Shown: piece by piece, positions 11,430 through 22,248 of the stretch
How the letters are laid out: each line of letters begins with the position of its first letter
Position numbering within the stretch: the first letter of the stretch is position 1
Origin: Platerodrilus igneus
Lineage: Eukaryota > Arthropoda > Insecta > Coleoptera > Lycidae
Direction of reading: 5' to 3'
Length of the DNA: 64,000 bases
NCBI GenBank assembly: GCA_036346225.1
Contig: JARFIW010000968.1
Span: forward strand, 1,983,829 to 2,047,828
Program-made: the position numbers and the translations under genes
Notes under the pieces: generated by a model
Seen by the model: the letters and a program-made list of their open reading frames with translations, nothing else
The model's database searches: none
Told to the model about the DNA's origin: nothing

Positions 11430-11990
11430 ATTTTTTTTTTCTGAGCTTTAGATTTATTTAAAATCCTCTTCAGGGTGCTGTAAAGTAACTGTGAGTGTCA
11501 TTAACATAACAATTCTAAAATATTACTTACAAAAACTGGAGTTAAAATACTATCTTGGCTTTCATAATTATCATTAAAACTTAAAATAAATAAATTATAT
11601 AAAACATTTGATAAAAGTACAAGAAACAACTATTCACGTCTATCACAATATACGTTACAAATTAAAATAAAATTTGGCCTTTAAAATAGAAATTACATTG
11701 AGAACCAAAACATAATTAGTACGATAACATTATTGAAGTGCATGGTTGATTATCTGTATTTACCTTATGTTGTTTGATATCCTGTACTTGAGTAAATACA
11801 TATACACAGCGTTCAAATTGTTTGTATCTGTTTTGAAGTTTAGAGCTTTTTTATTGTTTACTATATGAGCCATTTCCAGAAAAAGTCTACTCTTGTAAGA
11901 ATTTTCTTTATCCAACACTTTGACATTATTAAAATCCGGATAATGGTTAGTATTGTTTGCGTGACACGCTAACTTTTTATTTATTTATAA
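11430..11990 (-). mobile_element. Penelope-like retroelement, 3' fragment
   Basis: On the minus strand a 71-codon frame (11972-11760) ends in TAA and reads H-A-N-N-T-N-H-Y-P-D-F, then VKVLDKENSYKSRLFLEMAH and DTNNLNAVYMYLL. This is the conserved C-terminal end after the GIY-YIG-type endonuclease of Penelope-like elements (a D-F-x-x-V-K-x-L-D-x-E pattern followed by E-M-x-x-I and Y-x-x-L-L). About 280 bp of non-coding sequence follows. At 11473-11440 (minus) there is CTGAAGA, a short inverted GGATTT/AAATCT stem and AAAGC, resembling a decayed hammerhead ribozyme core, which is known from such elements. Reverse transcriptase and the rest are absent, so this is a 5'-truncated copy. No Met-initiated frame is implied. 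Confidence 0.65.
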
Positions 11991-12239
11991 TATGAAGGTT
12001 TTTGAAGAACACGTGAAGTTGTCGGCACAAAAGTTTTAATATACGGCAGTGGCGATTCCTGTATCACAACAAGTGTAGGACAAACCTATACTGTAGGAAA
12101 AGAATTCATGTACGCCACTAATTTCACACAACAAAATAATCATAAATATTCATAATTACTACCATTTAAGGTTACTTAATAATAATGTAAAAATTCAATT
12201 GACAACTCAAAGGAGAACTGACTTACCATAATTTAATTT

Positions 12240-12935
12240 ATTTATTTGTATGTCAGGTTGATCCCTCTATCCCTTTTTGCCGCGAAAATATCTATGACAG
12301 AATCATAAAACTTGAGGTCTTTTTTAACTCTCGGAATAATTTTTTTCAATTGATATTAATGCCAAGCTACAAAGACGATCTTGTGATGTTGTGTTTCTAT
12401 TGTACGACTTAAAAGGTTTCAATGCTTAAAAGCTTCGTTCTGCTGAAGCACTTGTCGCCGGAATCGTAAGAAAAATATTTACTAGTTTTGCTAATTCCGG
12501 CACAGTTTCGTTTAAGTCACTTGATACCAAGTGATCGTTTAATTTTGAAACGGAATCATGTTTAAAAGATGGAGAATCATATGCATAGGATAACTCGTTG
12601 TTTAAACCTGTCTCATTAAAATATTGGCCATATGGAGAATTCATCAGGTTTTTGAGCAATTCTAACTGGAATTTACGAGCGTAATCGTCAAATTTATTAA
12701 ATTGCAAGAGACTGAAAAATTTACAGAAATCGGAAAAACGATCTTCGACATGCACAATTAAGTTGTCTAAGTTTTCAAAGTATGATGCCGATAAAGGTCT
12801 TCTTCATTATCGCCAATTTTAATTCTTTTGGGCGTATGTACCACCTTACGGTTCATTTCAAAATTTTTCATTTTTATCCAGAAAGCTCTAAAATCATCAC
12901 GCAACCGAACTAGATAACTCTGTTACATGCCAAAA
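12240..12935 (-). pseudogene. hAT transposase, C-terminal part (dimerisation domain)
   Basis: The minus strand reads through FWIKMKNFEMNRKVV into LAKLVNIFLTIPATSASAER, the hallmark hAT C-terminal motif, which is followed in living copies by the S-x-L-K segment. Here an in-frame stop (12426-12428) comes right after E-R-S-F. The continuation ALKPFKSYNRNTTSQDRL is still readable, then frame is lost. The domain mediates transposase dimerisation. The gene cannot make a full protein. Confidence 0.75.
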
Positions 12936-13470
12936 TTGGCTATGTATCACCTTTAGATTAAGTATAAATTAAGTGAGTAAGTTCCCGCGAATATTTTCAA
13001 ATAAACTTGTTAATTTCCGTCATTCCGGACAGTTGCGTTTGCGCAAGAGAATGAGCAGGCGCTGAGTGAATGGCGCAAGTGCGCGGTGTGAAACGACGTC
13101 ATTAGACTACGAGGCCTGAAGCCGAAAACAGCTACCTGTGCTGTGGTGTATCTTTCCTATTTTTTTTAGGGTATAAGTTCCTCTATCTTATCTCTACCTT
13201 CTATCATACCTCTACCTGTATCCTTGTCGTCACTCCTACAAACAAAAGAGGATGGACGAATAAAATCTGATACAACGCTGGCGTAGCCGACCCACCCAGA
13301 AACAACGTGGGCCCTAAGATGTAAAAGAAATACACGTGAGTACTCATTCATTTATATTGTGCTTTAACCATTGTATCACTTTTAAACGTGTTTGGTATTT
13401 GATACAATTTGCCGCGTAATGATGTTATAATATACAATTGTGCAATAATGTGAAACGCGGGAACGTATCA
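12936..13470. other. Small insertion inside the hAT relic
   Basis: The hAT reading on the minus strand stops near 13470 and resumes near 12935. The DNA between has no hAT similarity and no other recognisable gene. GTTCCCGCG at about 12983 and its inverse CGCGGGAAC at about 13456 could be terminal inverted repeats of a small non-autonomous element, but I could not find a clear target duplication. Confidence 0.35.
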
Positions 13471-14287
13471 ACTCTTAAAACTCGGTATTTCACTATTGCA
13501 ATACATAATGTCACATGCTTTTTTTGTAGAATTTTAAATAAGATACCTGCTTTAGGCGGCACTAAATGAAATAATTCCAAAAGCAAATTAAATTCAAAAT
13601 CACAAATGTTTTTGCGAAAACCTCATGCACAATATCGCGACTCGGCATCGAACGTAGTATCATTTCCCAAAATAAAATCATAGAATTCGGTAGGCTCATT
13701 ATTATGGCCATAAACCACTTCAACAAGCCGATTGTTATACTGCCATCTAGTAGGAGCATCTGAAGAGAAACGACTGTTCACAATTTTATCAAGGGCATAC
13801 CATTTTTTCGATCAGTTTGAAAAAAAAGATGCAAAGCCGAACAAGGTCATAAAAATACCTTACACTGTTTAATATTTTTTACAGAATTTTATAAAACTAA
13901 ATTTAATTTGTGTGCATAACATATGGTTAATAGTGCTTGTGGGCATTTCAATTTAACTTTAGTGGCAAGACCGTTAAATTGTCCTTCATTGACAGATGCG
14001 TCATGATACGTTTGGGCCACTAACTTGTCACTACAATTAAATTCATCTAAATGGTCAAAACGCATTTTGATATACGTTCAGCTGTTGGATCATCGTCTAA
14101 GGATCTAATAAACCTTTCCTGAACACCACCACTTACATCAACATACCGGAAAACGGTAGAAAGTTGAGATTTTTTTGTAATGTCTGTAGTTTCATTAACA
14201 ATAATAGCTAAAAACTTCTTTTTGAATAATTTTCATCAAATGTTCACTACAAGCTTGAAAAACCCTGCTTGTAGTAGCTAAGTTGTG
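13471..14287 (-). pseudogene. hAT transposase, catalytic middle part
   Basis: The minus strand contains VNETTDITKKSQLSTVFRYV (first catalytic Asp region of the RNase H-like fold), then KLKCPQALLTICYAHKLNLV (the C-x-x-H-x-L-N-L motif), then a degraded ERSF-proximal helical region. Multiple stops and frame shifts interrupt it. The strongest relatives I recall are ZMYM1-like/DUF4371-type hAT transposases. Its right edge at about 14288 coincides with the start of the inserted Gypsy element. Confidence 0.7.
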
Positions 14288-15454
14288 TCATAAGGTGACC
14301 GTTCTCAACAGGGTAACGGAGGGAAGACCGCGGCAGTCAGTCGAGTGCAGGTAGTGTCATAAGTGGTGTGTTGAAGAGCAAGCAACCTCGGAAGACGCGC
14401 CCAGCGAGTATATAGTTGCGATTTTTATAGTATAACTGTTAAGGTATGTTTAGTTTTTAAAGACGATGTTTTTATATGTATCTCATGGTGAATAAGAACC
14501 CTTTACTGGAATGTCTTAGTACGATCGGCGTTATATTTTATCAAACTGTGAACAGAGACTACGCCGTCAGTCACCTGAAAACAAGCTTTATCTTTCTGCG
14601 TCTGTTATATTAAAAATTTACATTAACCTGTATTGCATGTACCGGCTTTAATAAAATTAAACAAAGGGCCGACAGACTTTTATTTGATGAGCTAGACCGG
14701 GATAATACAAACTTCGATCAGATCATTTAAAATGCTGAGTTTCTCCACCAAAAACTGTACAAGTTTTTAGGATTTTAGGTGTAGTTGTAATTGGACATCA
14801 TTTTCTGCAAATAAATGCGGTCTATTCTCTATAATGACCTCTACTTGCCGAATTTTCAGATTTATTATGTCCACGAAATGACAAATCCTGTAGAGCAAGA
14901 AAACATACTGTTCGGAGCTACTATTAGGCAACCCGTCAAACACACAAGCGCCGTAAGCAATGTATATACTACAGAAGCCTAGAACTTTCTAGCATATACC
15001 GGAGTATGAGTGATCGATTTAATTACAGGGTATATATAATATCGGTGATTAATGTAGGAGTTAGTCTATATCAGCATGTCGTATATAAAGCATTTCGTAT
15101 ATAATTAGTTGTTCATTACGTTCTGAAAGTCTTTTAGTAAATATAAATTTGTATTATATGTGAACGTGTCTATTGTATCGACAGCTTGTAGAATACATAA
15201 ATAGACAAAAGTGTAATAGATAAATTATAGTAGTGTTTAGTGTTGCTAAGAAGACATATAGTTAAGGAATTAGTTTAAGAAGATATTAGTGCTTGTAAAT
15301 AGCATTAGTGTGATAGTGCTTCATTGTTAATTGGACTCAAAACATTTATAAATAAGGCATATACTGTTAATTGGACTTATGAATAGTGAGTAATAAAGAC
15401 TTTTATTACTGCTTGTTTTAAATTAGTGAAACGCGTTAGTAGTAGCCCGCTATA
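14288..15454 (+). repeat. 5' LTR of the Gypsy element (left edge uncertain)
   Basis: The right edge is fixed by the repeat at 20584-20720, both ending in GCCCGCTAYA. The left edge is placed where hAT similarity stops (TGTCATAAGG at about 14289). It contains AATAAA in GTGAGTAATAAAGACTTTTA, a likely polyadenylation signal, and an internal direct repeat of TGTTAATTGGACT. No clean TG...CA palindrome or target duplication could be confirmed. Confidence 0.6.
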
Positions 15455-15538
15455 CTGGTGTCAGGCTGTTGGGTAATTAATTAAGTCTAAAGACATTTGA
15501 GTAGTTCGTATATGCTAGTTACAAGAAGCCAAAGTAAA

Positions 15539-16750
15539 ATGGACACAGAAACTTTAATGAATTTCCTTAAGGATTTTAAATCCGGCACGGAAAAAGTTAA
15601 GTAAAAATGTTGAGAAAATAGAAGAGAGGTCGGCTAAACTAGAAGTGACACTCAGTGAAAACTCAGTGAGGTTAGCTGAACTGGAATCGACCCTTAAAGA
15701 GTTTAAATACGGTATGGGAGTGATACAGTGCAAACGCTGAGAAAATAGAAGGAAAATTAAGTGAAAATGCTGCGAAAATAGAAGAAAAGTTAAGTGAAAA
15801 TGCTGAGAAAATGGAAAGGTTAAGTCAAAATGATGCCAAAATGGAAGAAAAGTTGAGTGAAAGTACAACCACGTTAGAACAAAGATTATTGGAAAGCTCC
15901 ATTGCATTGAAAGAAGATTACACTGAACAGGTAAAAACAGTTGAGCAATAGTTGGACAGTAAATTGGTAAAAATGGAAGAAGATGTGATGAGGCTACAAG
16001 AACAAGTGATTTCACTAACAACGCGGCCACTTGAATTAGTAAACCAAGTTGTAAATTAGAACAACCCAGAAATAAGAAGCATGGAAGGAAACGAGTCAAT
16101 ACCGTCAAAATTTAAAGTGAAAATACCCACATTCGATGGTATAACACCTTGGCCCACATATTTGAAACAATTTGAAGCTGCTGCAATAGCCAGCGGTTGG
16201 TGCAACAAAGAGAAGGCTATCTCCTTAATAGTGGCCCTACGGGGGGAAGCTCTTAACCTTGCAAACGATTCCCGATCACCAGCAGAATTATTACGGCCTC
16301 TTAACATCCAAGCTTGAGATGAGATATGGAAACGCTCACCTTCAACAGGTTTGCCATGCACAAGTTAAGAACCGCTCTCAAGACACAAATGAAAGCCTGC
16401 CAGAATTCGAAGCTGACATTGCCAGATTAGTTAGATGGGCATACCCAACGGCACCAGATAGCTTCCTCGAACAACTGGCTGTTCAAACATTTGTGGATAA
16501 CGTTAAAGATAACGAAATACAGCAAGCGCTAAGATTAGCACGGCCAAAAATGTTAGATGACGCACTGGCCCATGCGCTTGAATTTGAAGCAGCTAAGCAG
16601 ACATTACACAGGGCGAGTAACAAAGTCTGGTCTGCCTTAGCAGAATCTGGTCAATCGCAGAACAGCATAGAAGAAATAATCAACCGTGTGGCGGAAGGGC
16701 TGGAAAGACGACGACCGCGGAGACGGGGTCTGCGATGTTGGAGCTGCGGT
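15539..16750 (+). pseudogene. Gypsy gag (coiled coil + capsid), frame-broken
   Basis: ATG at 15539 opens a reading interrupted by stops within 60 bp. The following sequence encodes heptad-like repeats (L-S-E-N-A-E-K-I/M), indicating a coiled coil before the capsid. From 16081 a clean stretch reads IPTFDGITPWPTYLKQFEAA, a Gypsy capsid (retrotransposon gag) start. It breaks at about 16260-16315 and resumes in another frame through FEADIARLVRWAYP and LAVQTFVDNVKD. It ends in a basic R-R-P-R-R-R-G-L-R-C-W-S-C-G region, probably the ruined zinc knuckle. Gag would form the particle that packages element RNA. Confidence 0.7.
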
Positions 16751-17093
16751 TGAGCTAAAGCAGGTCGATGTAAAGGGGCGAACGTCTACAGCACAACGTA
16801 GCGCCCCGGAGATTATCATCCGTGCTGCATCGTTGATGGGAAGTCTGGACAGCATTTATATCGATGTTAGAATTAATGGTAGGGTTGCCCGATTACTCGT
16901 GGATACAGGAGCGACAAGGACTATTGTGAGACCAGATTTAGTTGGTCGTGGAAAAGTGCTACCTGTATCGGTATGTCTTCGAACGGCAAGTGGTGAGAAA
17001 ATTTCTACTCACGGAGAGACTGCCGTAACGTTGGGGATTGAAGACAAACTAATTAATCATCAGGCGTTGGTAGCTGAAATTACAGAAAAGTGA
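16686..17093 (+). pseudogene. Gypsy aspartic protease region
   Basis: The frame encodes VARLLVDTGATRTIVRPDL, the D-T-G active-site loop of a retropepsin-type protease that would cleave the polyprotein. It is out of frame with the preceding gag part and ends in TGA at 17091-17093, before the RT block. Confidence 0.8.
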
Positions 17094-17251
17094 TCTTGAA
17101 AATGGATCTCGTGAAAAAATATGGGTTTCATGTGAACATGAAAGAAAATGTGCTTTGGATAGATGATGATGAGATTCCATTTCAAGGGATGTGTAACCAG
17201 ACGATGCAAGTCCGAATGATTTGTTATACGAAAATACCCAAGTAGACGGAA

Positions 17252-18400
17252 ATGATCGTGATGGGACGCCCGGATGGTACGCTCCGGGAAGAACAAGTGT
17301 GCATGATGGAAGCAACTGAATCGGAAATTGGTCAGGAGGGATTACTGATTGGAAGAACACTGATAAAGTCTCGAAATATGATACCAGTAAGGGTGCTAAA
17401 CATTAATCCGCATACGGTGACCCTGAAGAAAGACGTGATTGTGGGAAGTTGCATTCCAGTATGCCATATTAAACGTTGTGTGGACGACACGAAAGATAAA
17501 CCAGCCAACGGTTGCTCACAGAAATTGCTGAATATGTTGATACCTTCGTGTCAAGGATTAAACGGCGAGCAACTGGGCAAGGTAAAGGAACTGGTCGGAC
17601 GATATCGAGGTGTGTTTGCACTGGATGATAGTAAGAAAGGAAGGACGAATGTTGTGCAACACAAGATCAATACTGGAAATGCGCAACCGATACGACAACA
17701 TCCCAGGCGGCTTCCTTTGGCAAAACGTAAGGAAGTCGAGCAAATTATCACAGATATGGAAACACAGGGAGTGATTGAGCCCTCGGATAGTCAATGGGTA
17801 CCCCCCCCCCCGGTAGTGCTTGTCAAGAAAAAGAATGGGTCGACAAGGTTTTGTGTGGACTACAGGCGGCTAAACAGGGTCACAAAGAAAGACAGCTATC
17901 CTTTGCCCAGAATTGATGACACCTTGGATACTCTATCCAGATCTAAATGGTTTTCGACCTTGGACTTGAAAAGCAGATACTGGCAGGTAGGCTTGGAGTC
18001 AAACGATAAGGAGAAAACTGCGTTTACAATTGGAACCGGATTATGGCAGTTTATTGCCATGACCTTTGGATTATGCAATACCACTGCTACTTTTAAACGT
18101 TTGATGGAGTCGATACTGCGTGGACTGTCTTGTAAGACATGTCTGGTATACCTAGACGACGTGATAGTATTAGGCGGGTCTTTTGAAGATCACCTTAAGA
18201 ACCTAGAGGAGATATTCCAAAGATTACGCGGAGAAAACCTTATCTTGAGCCCTAAGAAATGTCACCTATTTGGAAAAGAGGTGAAATACCTAGGACATGT
18301 CGCTTCAGAGACCGAAATAAGAGCTGACCCTGACAAGATGAAAACGGTACAAGAGTGGCCTATACCAGCAGATATATATATCAACTACGCAGTTTTCTAG
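17252..18400 (+). pseudogene. Gypsy reverse transcriptase
   Basis: This 382-codon open stretch carries the RT landmarks in order: TRFCVDYRRLNRVT, WFSTLDLKSRYWQVGLE (here L-K-S-R-Y, where most Gypsies have L-x-S-G-Y), FGLCNTTATFKRLM (usually F-G-L-x-N-A-P/A), and the catalytic YLDD at 18149-18160. KYLGHVASE follows in the connection region. There is a run of 11 C at about 17801-17811. It stops at TAG 18398-18400 and the reading continues in an overlapping frame. It would copy element RNA into DNA. Confidence 0.9.
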
Positions 18401-18861
18401 GATTGCGCACATATTACCGACGTTTTATACTTGGGTTTGCGAACATTGCCAAACTGTTGACGAAATTAAGCGAAAATGGACAAGAATATAATTGGAATGA
18501 CGATTGCCACAGCGCATTTGAGCAACTGAAACTGCTACTAGTTACAGCACAAATTCTGAGTTATCCACGGATGGAGGGGAAATTTGTGTTGTATACCGAT
18601 GCCAGTAACACAGCTATAGGAAGCGTTTAATCTCAAGTGCAAGATGGACAAGAAAAAGTTATTGGGTATTTTAGCAAGGTCTTGACGCGGTCAGAAAGGA
18701 ACTATTGTGCGACAAGAAGAAAACTGTTGACCGTCGTCAAATCTGTAGAGCACTTTTATAAGTACTTAAACGGCCGTAAGTTCCTGTTACGAACAGACCA
18801 TGCTGCACTAAAAGGTTACTGCAGTTTCAAAACCCTGAAGGACAAGTTGCAAGGTGGATAG
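18355..18861 (+). pseudogene. Gypsy connection and RNase H
   Basis: Reads LRSFLGLRTYYRRFI, then KFVLYTDASNTAIGSV (first catalytic Asp of RNase H). It has an in-frame TAA at 18628-18630 and resumes with VIGYFSKVLTRSERNY and FLLRTDHAAL. The stop is internal to the domain. RNase H would remove the RNA strand during reverse transcription. Confidence 0.85.
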
Positions 18862-18951
18862 AACGGCTGCAAGAATATGACTTTGACACAGAACATCGTG
18901 TAGGAACTAGCCATCGGAATGCAGACGCTCTGTCAAGGAGACCTTGTCCGA

Positions 18952-19686
18952 AAAACTGCAATCATTGCTCCAAGATGGAAGAGAAAATAAGTGTCATCCA
19001 TAGAATGACGGTAACCGATGATACTTGGCAACCCGAAAGAATACGAGAAGACCAGGAGAATGACGCCGAATTGGGACGTATTATTGAGTGGAAAAGTAAA
19101 GGACAACGACTAGCTTGGGAAGAAATTAGTATTTCAAGCAGGAGTCTGAAGGCATACTGGGCACAGTGGGACTCCTTGGTGATTGAAAATAAAATCTTGA
19201 AACGACGCTTGGAATGTGAAAATGGCAGTGAGAGACGACTTCAAGTGATAGTGCCGAGAGCAGAGTGCCGGAAGTGTTGCAGCACTTGCACGATGGTATT
19301 TCTGGAGGACCCTTTGGCATGAAAAGAACTCTCGAAAGAGCGAGAGATAGATTCTATTGGGTGAACTGCAAAAAAAATGTGAAGGAATGGTGCCGGAAAT
19401 GCGAGTTGTGTACCTCTGCAAATGGCCCGGTCACAAGACGAAAAGCCCCAATGAGACAGTATAACGTGGGGAATCCTTTTGAAAGGGTGGCCATCGATAT
19501 AGCTGGTCCATTTCCTAAATCAGAAAAAAGAAATAAATACATCTTGGTTACAATGGATTATTTTACCAAATGGCCAAAGGCGTATGCTATACCTAACAAA
19601 AAAGCCGAGACAGTTACAGATGTACTAGTGAAAGAGTTGTTTTGTCGCTTTGGTGTTCCGTCGGAAATTCGAATCAGCGTTTTTTC
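18952..19686 (+). repeat. 735-bp tandem duplication, unit 1
   Basis: The interval 18952-19686 repeats as 19687-20421 in direct orientation with an exact 735-bp offset. The only difference I noticed is C versus A in GGACCCTTTGG / GGACACTTTGG (first unit near 19311). AAAAC lies at the start of each unit and again just after unit 2. Confidence 0.92.
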
Positions 19687-20421
19687 AAAACTGCAATCAT
19701 TGCTCCAAGATGGAAGAGAAAATAAGTGTCATCCATAGAATGACGGTAACCGATGATACTTGGCAACCCGAAAGAATACGAGAAGACCAGGAGAATGACG
19801 CCGAATTGGGACGTATTATTGAGTGGAAAAGTAAAGGACAACGACTAGCTTGGGAAGAAATTAGTATTTCAAGCAGGAGTCTGAAGGCATACTGGGCACA
19901 GTGGGACTCCTTGGTGATTGAAAATAAAATCTTGAAACGACGCTTGGAATGTGAAAATGGCAGTGAGAGACGACTTCAAGTGATAGTGCCGAGAGCAGAG
20001 TGCCGGAAGTGTTGCAGCACTTGCACGATGGTATTTCTGGAGGACACTTTGGCATGAAAAGAACTCTCGAAAGAGCGAGAGATAGATTCTATTGGGTGAA
20101 CTGCAAAAAAAATGTGAAGGAATGGTGCCGGAAATGCGAGTTGTGTACCTCTGCAAATGGCCCGGTCACAAGACGAAAAGCCCCAATGAGACAGTATAAC
20201 GTGGGGAATCCTTTTGAAAGGGTGGCCATCGATATAGCTGGTCCATTTCCTAAATCAGAAAAAAGAAATAAATACATCTTGGTTACAATGGATTATTTTA
20301 CCAAATGGCCAAAGGCGTATGCTATACCTAACAAAAAAGCCGAGACAGTTACAGATGTACTAGTGAAAGAGTTGTTTTGTCGCTTTGGTGTTCCGTCGGA
20401 AATTCGAATCAGCGTTTTTTC
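19687..20421 (+). repeat. 735-bp tandem duplication, unit 2
   Basis: Second unit of the duplication, followed by AAAAC (20422-20426) and then the unique remainder of integrase. 735 is 245 codons, so the duplication itself keeps frame length, but the junction does not join the original frames. Confidence 0.92.
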
Positions 20422-20583
20422 AAAACGTCTACAAGAAATTTGGAATCAGGAAGACTAGAACCACGACACTTCATCCTCGATCGGATGGAACGGTCGAAAG
20501 AACGAACAGGACGTTGGGAAAGTACCTAGCCAAAGTTGTCTCTGAAGATCAACGAGACTGGGACCAATATTTACATTTGTTCA

Positions 20584-20720
20584 TGCTTCATTGTTAATTG
20601 GACTGACGCATTTATAAATAAGGCATATACTGTTAATTGGACTTATGGATAGTGAGTAATAAAGACTTTTATTACTACTTGTTTTAAATTAGTGAAACGT
20701 GTTAATAGTAGCCCGCTACA
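20584..20720 (+). repeat. Partial 3' LTR (last 137 bp)
   Basis: Nearly identical to 15317-15454 and fused directly to integrase coding sequence. The match begins within TGCTTCATTG, which resembles the expected integrase codons at the break, suggesting microhomology-mediated deletion. Confidence 0.85.
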
Positions 20721-20799
20721 ATACAATATCTATCAATTTTCTAATAACATAACGATTACTCCTAACTTTATTATTATGTAGTGCTATATTTTATTTATA

Positions 20800-21060
20800 G
20801 GTTTTGCTTAAAGAAAAATATTTCTATTGTCACTAGTTATAAACTGTTTAAGATTAACAGAAGCTGCTATGTGTTCTTTAGTTTGTTGATGACGCTTAGG
20901 TAGTACATTCCCCAAATTATTTAAATCTATTACGACATCCTTATTCCATACATTTTTATGAACGAAAACAATAAACATGGCCAAAAAAACAAGTTTTATA
21001 ACGTTTTACAACCGCACAACCACGGAATCTCACTATAATTTAGTGTCAAAAAATTTAAGT
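20800..21060 (-). pseudogene. hAT transposase, N-terminal zinc-finger-like part
   Basis: Beyond the Gypsy element the minus strand reads WNKDVVIDLNNLGNVLPKRH and then HIAASVNLKQF, typical of the zinc-finger region before the catalytic domain in ZMYM1-like hAT proteins. Strand and order fit the blocks at 12.2-14.3 kb, so the Gypsy element inserted into one pre-existing hAT. Stops are present. Confidence 0.6.
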
Positions 21061-21294
21061 TGAAATACCTTTCCACCCGTTTTTCGTTCTTGAACTAAAT
21101 TAGGTAGAGAAGGGGTAGATCTTTTTTTAGAAATTAAGTTTTTTATTTAAAGCTATTAAATTGTAAAAGTATGAATCGTATTGCCACTAAAAATAACGTG
21201 TATAACATAAAATCGGTTCCACACGTCTTAGCGTAGGTACTGACAGGGTGCGGTTTCAAGTGTGTAAGACGACACTTCAACATTAAGAAGGAAC

Positions 21295-21302
21295 TGTGCA
21301 CC
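21295..21302. repeat. hAT target site duplication, left (TGTGCACC)
   Basis: Identical to 25427-25434, directly abutting both terminal inverted repeats. Confidence 0.92.
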
Positions 21303-22055
21303 CAAGGCCGCCCACAAAGGGGGTCAATGGGGGTCGCCTGACCCCCCCTGAATATGTTCCTTTGGTTTTTTTTCTCGTTAGAAATCGCAACACGAAGTGC
21401 ACCGTCACTAGAGATTGAAGAAGATTACGATTTCACTATCGGTTATACTATTGTTTAAAAATAAAGTAAACCTAAATGTTGAGATTACACTACAGGTATG
21501 CCTATTGTCTAACTATAAATAGACCGACTTTGTATGTTACTTTAAGCAGGAAATGCGAATTAATGCGATTACCTTACAATAGTAACCCTAACCGCCTATA
21601 ACAAAACTGTTATTTTCATTCTTTAATATCTAAATATCTTTACCCTGAAAGTTTCTATTCAAACGAAATATAAATAAAGGCTTTCATAATGGTTTCTTTC
21701 TTATTGTACAGGTTCAGGTACTCTACAACTAAAACTTTGGAATGTTCTACAAATGTCTCATTGTGTTCTATTCTGAGAAAAAATATATTCTTTATCTATA
21801 ACAGTAAAGTACGTCTATATCTTCATTGACTTCAGTTTGTATTCAGTGTTTTTCGAATGCGGTGTACTTTTAATTTGTGACTTAGCAAACTTTATCTGAC
21901 TGTTGAATTAGTAGAAGACGTGTATGTTGATAGATATTGATTGGTCATTTTCCTTGTAGTTATTGTTATCAGTGTTGATAAGTAGTGTAGTTACTGGTTT
22001 TTGTTTTTAAAGAAGGCCGAAGATTGCAGTTACAGTTTAGTTACGGATAGGATAG

Positions 22056-22213
22056 CAGTAAGTACTAATGTACCTAATGCGTGAGAATACATATTTAAAA
22101 ATAATATTTATTTGCAATTGGGAGGTTCTTATTTTTTTTCCTTTAAAGTCTATTTGATTAACAAATCTCTTCTTTTGAAGTATTAGAAAAGTAAAGCGTG
22201 TTATTTTTTTGCA
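22056..22213 (+). other. Possible 5'-UTR intron of the hAT transposase
   Basis: A good donor (GCA|GTAAGTA near 22056) and a polypyrimidine-AG acceptor (TTTTTTTTGCAG ending at 22213) flank about 158 bp just upstream of the probable start ATG at 22249. Removing it would give a short leader. This is inferred from splice-site consensus only. Confidence 0.4.
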
Positions 22214-22248
22214 GAAATTCAGATCTAAGATCAGTAACAATACTAACA

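Larger units (their letters stand above)
18862..20597 (+). pseudogene. Gypsy integrase with internal tandem duplication, truncated
   Basis: The zinc-binding N-terminal region (H-D-G-I-S-G-G, then CRKCELC), the first catalytic Asp (VAIDIAGPFPKS) and the W-P-K-A-Y segment occur twice, 735 bp apart. After the second copy the reading continues, with a frame shift near 20425, into LHPRSDGTVERTNRTLGKYL, which includes the catalytic Glu region. It ends at D-W-D-Q-Y-L-H-L-F-M-L, where LTR sequence begins. The C-terminal domain is deleted. The protein would insert element DNA into chromosomes, but this copy cannot. Confidence 0.85.
14288..20720 (+). mobile_element. Ty3/Gypsy LTR retrotransposon, degenerate, with internal duplication and 3' deletion
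   Basis: A Gypsy gene order (gag, protease, reverse transcriptase, RNase H, integrase) lies between a long 5' LTR-like block (about 14288-15454) and only the last 137 bp of the 3' LTR (20584-20720, matching 15317-15454). It sits inside the minus-strand hAT. It has gag frame breaks, in-frame stops in pol, a 735-bp tandem duplication, and a deletion joining mid-integrase to mid-LTR. It cannot be autonomous. I see no env-like frame. Confidence 0.85.
12047..21190 (-). mobile_element. Decayed hAT-family DNA transposon (ZMYM1-like), split by a Gypsy element
   Basis: The transposase reads on the minus strand in three separated blocks: N-terminal zinc-finger-like region (about 21060-20800), catalytic middle (14287-13470) and C-terminal dimerisation domain (12935-12240). 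The gap between the first two is filled by a Gypsy retrotransposon, and the gap between the last two by a small insertion of about 0.5 kb. CAGTGGCGATTCCTG at 12047 looks like a hAT tip. A possible partner (GAATCG...TTGCCACTA) lies near 21173-21189, but I see no matching 8-bp target duplication, so the outer edges are approximate. Confidence 0.6.

Noticed and set aside
15554..16108. 184-codon minus-strand frame
   Set aside because: Antisense of the Gypsy gag coiled coil; Leu/Phe-rich as expected of a reversed Lys/Glu repeat.
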